From the NCBI RefSeq assembly GCF_014356525.2, contig NC_052515.1:21780365-21844364 (forward strand): a stretch of DNA of 64,000 nt, written 5' to 3'. The position numbers and the translations under genes are program-made. Below are positions 13,201-25,200 of this stretch, one piece after another. Every line of letters starts with the position of its first letter. The stretch's first letter is position 1. Under the pieces are notes generated by a model that worked only from the letters and a program-made list of their open reading frames with translations, made no database searches and was not told the DNA's origin. This stretch comes from Nilaparvata lugens (taxonomy: Eukaryota; Arthropoda; Insecta; Hemiptera; Delphacidae).

Positions 13201-16200
13201 AACATTTTACATGAATATGAATGCTTGCCATTGGCCAGTTAGAAGCCTAGGGGCCAGTTGCACGTACGTCTGTTAAATATGGACATGAACGCCGATTAAC
13301 AAATCAGCGTTAGTTTTACGGATTCATTTCTGTTTCACAAAGATCGGTTAGTTTTTATTCCCGATTAAGTTTTCCGGTTAACTAACCAAGAATTTAACGG
13401 TTTCACAATCCGGCAACACTGTAATTTAACCGACAGATGTGTATTTAGCTGATATTAACATTCAAAATTAGGTTCTGATTTTTGAGGTTAGTTTTCGATC
13501 TGGTTCGTCTGCAGATAGCATGACAGACACGACTGACGACAGACAGAACATTTTTATGGCGCATGCGTAATGAATAGTCACCGCTTCTCTAAAAGCTGCG
13601 TTTACACCAAAGTGTAAATTTGTTTACAACAAAATCTTAATAACTTAATCCTTATAGATTATATTAGATTGAATATAACGTACCATACACATGATGAACA
13701 TATGTGTTTGTCATGTTCCGTTCAATCTAATAGAATCTATAAGGATTAAGTTATTAACATTTTGATAATAGTCTAACTTTGGAGTAAACCCAGCATATTT
13801 TGATTTTCCACAGAATCACTCGCTCACTTTTTACTATCCACAGACGACGAAAGTCTTAGCTGTTTCAGCCAAGGATTAATTATCCTTTTTATGTCGTTCA
13901 GCGAGTTTTCTCAAGGATGAGACCTAGTGCAATCGAATTCTTATATCATAAACCTACTATGTTCCAAATTTCGTGAAAAATTGATAGAGCCGTTTTGAGA
14001 TCCATTGAGCATAAATAACCAGATAACCAGATATAAATATAACCAGATAACCAGATTTAGAAATATAAACAGACATACAAAAATTGCTCGCTTAATATAA
14101 TAGGATAAGAATAGAATGACCCGTGCAGTGCAAAGCGCCACTTACTTACTTTGCTTTTAATTATAATAATATTGATGATTGCCATAACTGTAATGTAAAG
14201 ATTTTTATGCAATAAAGTATAATTCAATTTAAATCATATTAATGTCCGGTAAACAGCGGCGCGGCGCGGCGCGCTCCCAGTGTGCGTTGAGCAAAAACGG
14301 CGTCTCCGGTGTGCTCCGTGCTTCAACTGACAAGGCGCGGCCCGGCGCGTCTCCAGTGTGCTATGAGCTCAACAAAATGTTGTTGTTTATCAAGTGATAC
14401 GACCAGCTTCGATAAATAGATTTTCCATGTGTACATCATAATTATGCAGCACCCCATATCACTAATCCATATTGTAAAACTGATTGAACTATGGCATGAT
14501 AAATAGCATTTTATCGTAAAATATAATCTTGACGAACAAGATTACACAGAATCACTAGTACTATTTATAGTATCGAATTATTAGTTATTCTATATATTAT
14601 AGAAATATCAAGTATAACGCTTATCATCCTAATCAGCGTTAGTTGGATTTAATTCCCCGTGAATGGCCTGTTAACATTTTTTTACGTCGATTAGTTTAAC
14701 CGGCGTTATTTTTCGATTTTTACCTTTGTGCAACCAAATTTTCTTCATTTCAGCTAATCGCCGTTGAAATGGTGCCAACTAATCAGAATTAAACATTTTT
14801 ACGCCGGTTACTTTAATCGGCGTTATCGCTTGAAATTTCTGTTTTGTGCAACCAAAATGCATCGGTTAGCGCTAATCTCGATTGAAGTATAGCATTTTAT
14901 CGTGATTAAACGTTAACCGACGTACGTGCAACTGGGGGTAGGTGCCTTATGTAGGCATCACTACCAAAAAAATAAAATATAATGAACGTGGTACAATATT
15001 GTCTACTCCAGTAATGAATTGAAATGTTGAGTTGAATCACTTCAAGATCGAACAATACAAATAGACCATTCAAACAAGATATATATTCTTAACCATTCGA
15101 ACAGGAGTTAAATGTATCCTTTCATCCACTGAAAAAAGCTAGAGATTACTTACAATATGAATTGAGCAATGGTATATGTATGAAAAACATCAAACTGTAG
15201 ACTAAAAACAAAGAACCTAAAAGTGGACTACTTCACAGAAAATTTAATAAAGTATAACAAAATAATAGCAATGCGAAATATGTGAATTATAGCCCGATTT
15301 CTGGAGAAACATAAGAAATCGTATATGAAACCTTTATAGTATATAAAAAACTTACCAGTTACAACTTCCGAAGGGTCTGTTTCTACCAATGGAATGTCTT
15401 CTATCTTAACATCAATGAGATCATCCTTGACATTATCCAGCGATAGTACTTGTTCTCCTGTAATGGAGAATGAAACCATGTAAATGTGTAAATAATCAAG
15501 AAAAAATATAGATAATTCAATTTGATTTTGAGTGAAATATCATAAATCGAAGCTGCGATGCTTTTAAATAAATATAAATTAATAATTATAATTGATTGAC
15601 GAACAAGATTACACAGAATCACTAGTACTATTTATAGTATCGAATTATTAGTTATTCTATAAATTATAGAAATATCAAGTAGCCCTATAGAAATGAATAA
15701 GAAAATTCTAAATATTATTCAACCAGTAACCAACAACCCTCATGTATAGAAATTTATTTATTTATTTATTCAGAATCATACTACTTCTAGAAAAGTACAA
15801 CATATTAGTAGAATTGGTTTAGATTAGTGAATTGGAAAATCGCCGCAATAAAGGAATTAAGATATATGATTAATGCATTTGAAACATTTTTATGAAATAC
15901 AGAAAGAAGTGGTACGTATTTCTAGTCCTTTATTAAGGCGAAAACTAGATCAATGGATAAAATAATAAAACGATTTATAGAAAATAATAAATATACAACA
16001 AATATTTTACTTGAAACTGGATTTATCAAATTAATTTACAATTTAGGAAAATTATTTAGTAGTTGTGCCTCTGATTTGGAGGTCAGTTATAAAGTAGCCA
16101 AAATAGCAGGCTAACTTCCCTAAAACATTGTAAATATAGCGAGGTAGAACTAGAATAATCAAAGAGTCTCCCGATTAATAATAGCCGTATGAATACCATA

Positions 16201-19200
16201 CGATACGTAGAATAATCAAATGAATTCTTTTAAAAAGACAGAAATAATAGTAGAAAAAAGATAAGTTGATAAGCATCACTAGATGATAGCGCATCTTGTC
16301 AAACATCAATAATATGATGAATAACTTCTAATAATGGAAAGTTTTCTGTATTTTTGGCTTCAAAATTGTCTGAAATAATTTATTTAATGCGCGGTGATAT
16401 CAAGTACAATATTTGACTATAATCATTCTAAATTCAAAATTTTTACCTCTTATATATTTTTGGACAGAAATTGAACTTTTAACTTTACACAGTAAGAACA
16501 TAACATATTATTTTTATGGACATGTTATTATATATCAAAATTTGGGAACATAATACTTTTGGGCTTTGCCTGTTGTTCTTTCCTGATCATATTCATATGA
16601 TTTGTAATTGTATCAAGAAATGAATAAGTAAATGATAATACGTCACTTATTTTACATTGTAATATTTTTGTTAGTAAGGTAACATTTAACATAAATAAGT
16701 CAATATAAAGAAAAATAAAAATCTCAGTACCCTTTTTGAAATATTTTATAACAACATGTTTCGGACATTTATGCCATTTTTTATTTTTCTTTATATTTAT
16801 ATTACAAGTAGCCCTTATATACAGAAAAGAGATATATTAGTCAAAATGGTTATTCCATGCTTTTATAGAAATATAATGTTAGAGACCACCTGAACTATTA
16901 GATTATAATCCATTCCACCAGAATAAAATGTCTTACCAACTCCCGGTGGAATAAGTTCAGTCAAAAATTCGGTTATTTCTTTCTCAGACAACTCATCTTC
17001 TACAATATCATTTTGAGGTGGATCGTTCGCTGCTGAAAACGCACAATGAATAGAAAATAATAGAATAGAAGGCAAAAAAGACAATAATCGTATAAAAGGA
17101 ATAGAAAAAATATATGATTATATTAGGATACAACCATAGAATACAAAGCAAAGAATACAACCATATGACACAAAATGCTGGAAATTGAAGATGGAAATGA
17201 AAATAAGAAAATACAATGGAATTTGTTTAAATGGAGAATACAAATTGATAGTTCTAGCAGAGATGAATGCACAATACTATATTCTGTGCAAACCTTAAGA
17301 TTAACCTAACAGCATTGCTGTTATTAAGTACAGTGCTACCAGATTTTACAGTATCCAGAGAGTTTGTCAGCTAATTGTGTGAGAGAAAGAACTAACAAGA
17401 GAGTGTAGGCCTTTTTGATGGAATCAGCATAGGAACGGCAACAGTGTGCTCATATTGTTATATTGAAATAACATTGAACCTAAAGCCTCGTTCTGCAAAC
17501 TAAGGTTTTCACGAGTCATAGTAAGAAGTAAGAAGCATGTGTGGACGTTTTTGAACATTTTAAAGCTAGTATTGATACGTAAGAATAAGGTTGAAAAGAC
17601 TTGTCTTTGGGCTATTTTCTCAACACAACTGCATTGATCTAATGATAATATTGATTTTTAATTAAGTATTTTTCCACAAGTATAATGTACGGTTTCCAAA
17701 AATGCGATACGATGCGATGGAAAATACGCAACGCAATATGAAGACAACAAAATTGACTCATAATATGTTTTGTGATCGCATTAGTTAGAACTGATAACTA
17801 GATTAGTTACTTCAATGACGGTTACATTGTGAGCTGTACGGTACGATTTTAAAGAGTGTTATTGTATCGCCATATTTTCTTGTCATCATCCCGAATTTTC
17901 AACTAAATTCTTGTATTCTATAGAATATTATCAAATTCGAGAAATTTCATAAATTGAAATAGGGTCTACTCACGAGCTTGTGTTGCTGGACTCCTACTGG
18001 GACTCTGTGTTTTCTGTATGGTAGTTGGCGAAGAAATGGTGGGACTTTCTAGAAGCTGAGACAATGTTGTGGCCGCTGAAAAACATAGAAATAATCATTA
18101 ATCACCCACAAACAATAATTGTTAATAAATTTTTTATTAAATACAACATATGAGAGCTGAATCATAGGATAATTATTCTTGATAATTTGTTATTGTCGAA
18201 AAACCAGCCATAAATCCCAAATAAGAAATACACTTTTTATACTCTCTGTTGTCCATTCCTTCTCTAAAGGAGTGAACAACCAATAATAGAGCTGATGGGA
18301 GATATTGCACTAATTCAATGTTGTTAGGCTCAACTCACACTTACGCGACTCAGGTACAGAAGAGACTCGACTCTAGTCGAGAGCATGTGTTTTCAAATGG
18401 TGACGTCGCGGAGACTAGAATCGACTGGTCTGAGTGTCACCATTTGGAAACACATGCTCTCGACTAGAGTCAAGTCTCTTCTCGACCTGAGTCACCTAAG
18501 TGTGAGTTGGCCTTGTAGTAGCCTACCCTTTTATTAAAAACTTTAAAATGTTTTAACTACTAGTTTCGACCATTGGTCATTTTCAAGTTAAAATATGTTC
18601 AAGTTCATTTTTACTTGAAAATAACCAATGGTCGAAACTAGTCGTTAAAACATTTCAAAGTTCTTAATAGAAGGGTACCAAAAGTTTTTATTAATTTGAA
18701 TATTTATTTATAGTCACTTTATGTTATTGCTTCTATGATATGACTATTGAATCAATAAACATTATGTTGACATTGTGATAATTGACTAGGAAATATATTA
18801 ATGAGACTTCAACGTTCTTTTTTCTACAGTATTATGAATCATCTTTCTTCAAATTTCTATTTGATTCGCTCAAATCTAGTTTCTAATAAGAATGACAAAA
18901 ATGTTTATGACAGCAGCCAGAGCAGGAGGTTGACACTTTGGCAGTGGTCGCCAACTGTGGGGCGTTGGAGGCGATAACAAACAGTCGGGGGCGGCAAACA
19001 GAGACGGAACTCGCCCTGGTCCATGTGAAGGCAGCAGCAGCCAGAGCAGGAGGTTGACTCTTTGGCAGTGGTCGCCATCTGTGGGGCGTTGGAGGCGATG
19101 ACAACCAGTCGGGGGCGGCAAACAGAGACGGAACTCGCCCTGGTCCATGTGAAGGCAGCAGCAGCCAAAGCAGGAGGTTGACACTTGAGCCAGTGGTAGC

Positions 19201-22200
19201 CAACTGTGGGGCGTCGGAGGCGGCGGTAGAGTCGATAACAGTCAGTCGGGGGTGGAAATCAGAGACGACAACTCAGTCATATCAGAGATATGCTACAATA
19301 TAAATACGATACAAAATGTAAACTCACCTGGAATAACTTTGTGTATGCACACAAAATCTGTGCAGTTTGTAGCGAGGAGCAAAACTGAGTGAGCTACCTA
19401 AAAAAGATTGAACTAACCGAGGGTAGCAAAAGTAAAAGCTTCAGAGGGTAGCGAAGAGGCACCCGAAACGTGCGGAAAGTTGATGAAAAATTCCTCTCCT
19501 ATAGCACACTGGAGACGCGCCTCGCCGCGCCGCGCAGCCACAGAGGAAAAATTCCGCCCCGTATTCTCCCAATAGTTCCGGCAGCGGAATAATTCCACGG
19601 CGTCCACGGCTGCGCGGCGCGGCGCGCCTCCAGTGTTTGGGTCTTGTTTCTTCATTTTTTCTGATGAAAATTCTTCCGTTTCTGAACCATGTGATCTTAA
19701 AGTTGTGCTTTTTAGCGAAATTTTTCGTGTTGTACAAGAGCTCTTTAAAATATGGCGAGAGATTTTCATTTATATAATACACTGGACCATCTTTCAAGTT
19801 TCTGTTTATATCAGTAGTTTTAAACTGGGTTTGCACAATGCCCCCTGTTTGTACAATTTCTCTTTCATTGTTTGCTTTCTCTCAATCTGTAGCTCAATTT
19901 CCATTGGTTTTTTGTGGTTCTGTTTATAAATCTGACAATTATAGGTTGTTCTTTCCCTTTCTTTGCCGGTGGTCTATGGGAGATATCAATCTCCGCATTA
20001 TTGTACTCAATCTGAAGACTTTTGCCACATCATGGAGAATCGCATTTACATTTTCTTCCTTAGTAACAGGAATTCCATGAATTTCCAAATTGTTTGATCT
20101 TCTGTACTGTTGCAATTCGTACAATTGAGCCTCTAAATCAACTAACTTCTCTTTCATGAAAGCATTTCCTTGGAGATTTTCACATTATCAGCCTTATATT
20201 TCTCTATTCATAGATTGTATTCATCTATCTTCGACGAAAAAAGTCCACCGACTTACGAATCAATCGATCAATCATCATTCATTTCTTCCAAAACATACAT
20301 GAAATTGTACATGAAAAAGTCAAAAACTAAAAACTAACTAAAGCTAAAGAAAAATAGTGACTGTATAAAATTCATTTTTTTACAGTAAACTCGTTTATAC
20401 TGTAGCATGCTAAATCTATCAAATATCCTCTCAGCAATTCCTTGAATTTTGATCTATCAGGTTCATGTCTTATGCAACCTGGGAGACAACCAATAAATTT
20501 TATTCCCATGTACGTTGGACTTTGTTTATATTTTCCTTATTGTGTTTCTTTATGTAAATTATTTTTATTTCTTGTGTTGTAATTATGTATATCTACTTGC
20601 CGTGGGAATCTGGATTCGTTAGTTTTTATATATAATATTGTCCTATAAATGTACAGGCTGTACACCGTCATGAACTTTAAGTTACTGAAGATTGGCTTGC
20701 ATGATTGCTTTCTATCAAGATTTAGAATTATTCTTATTGCTTATTTTTGTAATAGGAGTATTTTATTCAAGTTTGAGATGCTTGTTCCTCCATATATTTC
20801 AATTCCATATGAAATGTGGGAGTGGATCATTGCAAAGTACACTGCTTTTAACGTTTCTAAGTTGGAAATTTTTGCTAGTCGTCTCAGCGCGAAAATTCCT
20901 GAGCTTAATTTTTCACATATTTTTTGAATGTGATTTCAAGATATAGACCTAAAAATTTAATTTCTTCCTTATTATTTCCGGAATTAAGTTGTTTTACCTC
21001 TGAATTTCTACAAGTAAAATGGAGGAACTTTGTTTTGTTATCATTAAGTAGCAGATGTCTATGATTTAGGTACTTTTTACTTTCCTTGCCCTACTACCAT
21101 AGGTAAGGAAAGTATTGCTTTCCAAAAAAAATTAAGGTACCCCAATTTCAAGTTTTCTATACGTTTCAAGGTCCCCTAAGTCCAAAAACATGATTTTTGG
21201 GTGTTGGTCTGTGTGTGTGTGTATGTGTGTATGTGTGTATGTGTGTATGTCTGTGAACACGATAACTCCATTCCTAATTAACCGATTGACTTGAAATTTT
21301 AAACTTAAGGTCCCTATACCATGAGGACCCGACAATAAGAAATTCAATGAAATTCAATTCAAGATGGCGGAAAAAATGGCGGATAATTACTAAAAAAACA
21401 TGTTTTTCACGATTTTCTCAAAAACGGCTCTAACGATTTTCTTTAAATTTATACCATGGATAGCTATTTATGAGCCCTATCAACTGACATAAGTCTCATT
21501 TCTGGGAAAATTGCAGGAGCTGCGTATATTCTCGAGAAAAATGGCGGATAATTACTAATAAAACATGTTTTTCACGGTTTTCTCGAAAACGGCTCTAACG
21601 ATTTTCTTCAAATTTATACCATGGATAGCTATTTATAACCCTATCAACTGACATGAGTCTCATTTCTGGGAAAATTGCAGGAGCTCCGTAATATTTTTGA
21701 GAAAAATGGCGGATAATCCCTAAAAAACCATGTTTTTCACGGTTTTCTCGAAAACGGCTCTAACGATTTTCTTCAAATTTATACCATGAATAGCTATTTA
21801 TAAGCCCTATCAACTGACATGAGTCTCATTTCTGGGAAAATTGCAGGAGTTCCGTAATATTTTTGAGAAAAATGGCGAATAATCCTAAAAAACCATGTTT
21901 TTCACGGTTTTCTCGGAAACGGCTGTAACGATTTTCTTCAAATTTATTAAATGGATAGCTTTTTATCAGCTCTATCAACTGGCATGATTATCCTCTCTGG
22001 GAAACTAATGGGGGGTCCACCCCATCCTTGAGAAATGGACTTAGTAACCTCCTTCTCGTGCATGAGGTAGGTAGGTAGCGCAGTTCATAAAAATAACACA
22101 TAGTCGAGATATTTCATCTGTAGAACGCTGTTTTGACGACTTTAAAAAAATTACGACTAAAAAAATAATCGTATTTCACAATTTACTCTAAGGAAAAAGT

Positions 22201-25200
22201 ACTCTGAAAACAATAATTATATATACACATATTATACAGAAGTTTGATCGTAGTTTCAAATATGAGCAAGGAAAGTTGTGTGAGTGTACCACACCAGATT
22301 TTTAGTTAATGATATAGAATTGTTACATTCAATTTCTGATGTGTTCCAGTCCTTATCAGCAATGCACAGACTTATATCGTCAGCGTATAAGCATAATTTA
22401 CTGTTTTCAACTAAATCGCACATATATTTAGGCAACCCCCCTAAGTAGCACAGAAACAAAAATGGACCTAACTAACACCGATCCTTGTGGTACAGAATAG
22501 TTATTATATTTTAAGTTTGATCCAATATTATACTGATTTTTATTGCTTGTATACTTTATATTTACATAGTGTTGCCGTCCTTCTAGATATGACTTGATCC
22601 AGCTAAGCTCTTTAGCTCTAATTCCGTAATTTTGAAGTTTATTTAATAATAATTTATGATTCACACTGTCAAAAGCTTTGGTTAAATCCAGGAGTGCTCC
22701 TACAGTATTTAATCCCTCATCTAAGTTTTCTAAAATGTTTTCTATGAACCCTATCAATGCAGTAATGGTTGACCTGTTTTTTCTATAGCCATGTTATTCT
22801 TTATCAAGTATACCATTAGTTTCAAAATAATCAGTAAACTGAACTAGTACACACTTTTCAAATATTTTAGATAGGGCAGGTTGGATGGCCAAGGGTATGT
22901 AGTTGAGAGGATCAGATGGATCTTCTTTCTCATATGCTGGTATTACTTTTGATATTTTTAATTCGTTTGGGTACACTCCAGTTATAATTGAGGCATTGAT
23001 TACGTGCAAAAGAGGTTTGATGAGTGATGACTTAGCATCCTTGATTATTTTTATTGGTATGTCATCATAGCCGGCTGACCACTTTGGTTTTATCGAATCT
23101 ATTATTTTACTCTTTTCCTTCTCTTCAATAATTGTATTACATCTAATGATAATTTTGTAACTTTTTCATTTTTCTCATCTGTTACGTCACTTTTGGTTAG
23201 ATAAGGGATGACATGAGTGTCAACCATCCCTACAAAATCATTGTTTAGCATGTTTGAAATTTTATACGGATCATCTATGTTTATACCATTCTCTTTAAGT
23301 ACAATATTTTTAATAACTTTCTTGTTCTTTTTGTTTGTTGTTTCATTGTTAACTATTTGCCATATTGTTCTGTTTACATTTGTTGATTTTTTTATTTTTG
23401 AGTCAATATAATTCTTTTTTTTTATAGAGGATAATTCTTTTTAGATGCTCTTTATGTGCTTTTATAGTTATCTTTAAGTTTATATTACTTTGGTCTTTCC
23501 TGTATCGCTGATTCATTTTAATTAGCCTTTTATGTTCGTCGACAATCTCATCATCAATTCACTTATTACTACATTGTTTCGCTCTTACCATTCTACCAAA
23601 CGGAAAGTGAAGATCAAAATAATATTTGAGCAAATTGTAAAAGTATGAAAATTTGTTTTCTACAGGACTCTGATAAAGTTCAGTCCAATCCAATAGAATC
23701 TATAAGGATTAAGTTATTAACATTTTGATAATAGTCTAACTTTGGAGTAAACCCAGCATATTTTGATTTTCCACAGAATCACTCGCTCACTTTTTACTAT
23801 CCACAGACGACGAAAGTCTTAGCTGTTTCAGCCAAGGATTAATTATCCTTTTTATGTCGTTCAGCGAGTTTTCTCAAGGATGAGACCTAGTGCAATCGAA
23901 TTCTTATATCATAAACCTACTATGTTCCAAATTTCGTGAAAAATTGTTAGAGCCGTTTTGAGATCCGTTGAGCATAAATAACCAGATAACCAGATTTAGA
24001 AATATAAACAGATATACAAAAATTGCTCGCTTAATATAATAGGATAAGAATAGAATGACCCGTGCAGTGCAAAGCGCCACTTACTTACTTTATTTATTTA
24101 TTTATTATTATTATTTATTTATTAGAACAGTAACAAACACGATATTTGGAAAGAGAAACAGGCAATTGCCCAAAACTTCTTCAATTCCTTGATTTTGGCA
24201 CATAAATAGCCCAAGTGAGGTTAAGTTTAAAATTTCTGTTTTCACCAAAGATTACACTCAGAGAATACGTATTCGAGATATGAATATAATATAATACTTT
24301 GCTTATAATTATAATAATATTGATGATTGCCATAACTGTAATGTAAAGATTTTTATGCAATAAAGTATAATTCAATTTAAATCATATTAATGTCCGGTAA
24401 ACAGCGGCGCGGCGTGGCGCGGAGCGCTCCCAGTGTGCGTTGAGCAAAAACAGCGTCTCCGGTGTGCTCCGTGCTTCAACTGACAAGGCGCGGCCCGGCG
24501 CGTCTCCAGTGTGCTATGAGCTTAACAAAATGTTGTTGTTTATCAAGTGATACGACCAGCTTCGATAAATAGATTTTCCATGTGTACATCATAATTATGC
24601 AGCACCCCATATCACTAATCCATATTGTAAAACTGATTGAACTATGGCATGATAAATAGCATTTTATCGTAAAAATATAATCTTGACGAACAAGATTACA
24701 CAGAATCACTAGTACTATTTATAGTATCGAATTATTAGTTATTCTATATATTATAGAAATATCAAGTATAACGCTGATCATCCTAATCAGCGTTAGTTGG
24801 ATTTAATTCCCCGTGAATGGCCTGTTAACATTTTTTTACGTCGATTAGTTTAACCGGCGTTATTTTTCGATTTTTACCTTTGTGCAACCAAATTTTCTTC
24901 ATTTCAGCTAATCGCCGTTGAAATGGTGCCAACTAATCAGAATTAAACATTTTTATGCCGGTTAGTTTAATCGGCGTTATCGCTTGAAATTTCTGTTTTG
25001 TGCAACCAAAATGCATCGGTTAGCGCTAATCTCGATTGAAGTATAGCATTTTATCGTGATTAAACGCGCAACTGGGGGTAGGTGCCTTATGTAGGCATCA
25101 CTACCAAAAAAAAATAAAATATAATGAACGTGGTACAATATTGTCTACTCCAGTAATGAATTGAAATGTTGAGTTGAATCACTTCAAGATCGAACAATAC

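Larger units (their letters stand above)
13250..14938. mobile_element. Composite TIR element GGCCAGTTGCACGTACGTC with nested insertions
   Basis: The left end reads GGCCAGTTGCACGTACGTC and the right end GACGTACGTGCAACTGG, an inverted match. Between them lie at least three other elements: a TIR MITE at 13594-13797, a Helitron-like segment at about 13800-14112 and a GC-rich MITE at about 14255-14375. The remaining interior has short inverted words around TTAACCGGCG. In segment B only the right part survives, ending near 25078. Confidence 0.7.
13728..18911. repeat. Segment A of the BRD8 direct duplication
   Basis: Matches about 23691-30022 at high identity across exons, introns and shared repeats, in the same orientation, ending with the common word ATGTTTATGAC. 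It contains BRD8 exons 17974-18075, 16937-17032 and 15356-15457. Scattered substitutions, small indels and copy-specific insertions separate the two. It lacks three blocks present in B: 24092-24294, 28417-29023 and about 29276-29621. Confidence 0.95.
20370..23690 (-). mobile_element. Degenerate non-LTR retrotransposon ORF2 (RT), interrupted by a 1.2-kb element
   Basis: Reading down the minus strand: SPVENKFSYFYNLLKYYFD (about 23650), PAYEKEDPSDPLNYIPLAIQ (about 22930), TVGALLDLTKAFDSVNHKLL (about 22690), YSVPQGSVL (about 22480), CLYADDISL (about 22385, catalytic YADD), then across an insertion HLLLNDNKTKF (about 21040), IHSHISYGIEIYGG (about 20800) and a C-terminal KFKELLRGYLIDLACYS (about 20420). 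Stops and shifts are present throughout, so it is a relic. Its upper end stops exactly where segment B begins (about 23690). Confidence 0.83.

Noticed and set aside
18880..19203. Overlapping 87-106 codon minus-strand ORFs (LLLWLLLPSHGPG type)
   Set aside because: All three frames are open over a 124-bp tandem repeat that is not a multiple of three; artefact of repetition.
19328..19397. Exon-like piece on the minus strand with TTTTTTAG acceptor and CAG|GTGAGT donor in the spacer between segments B and A
   Set aside because: 70 nt would change the reading frame between phase-1 blocks and breaks BRD8; the peptide has no similarity. The direct B-to-A splice already keeps the frame.
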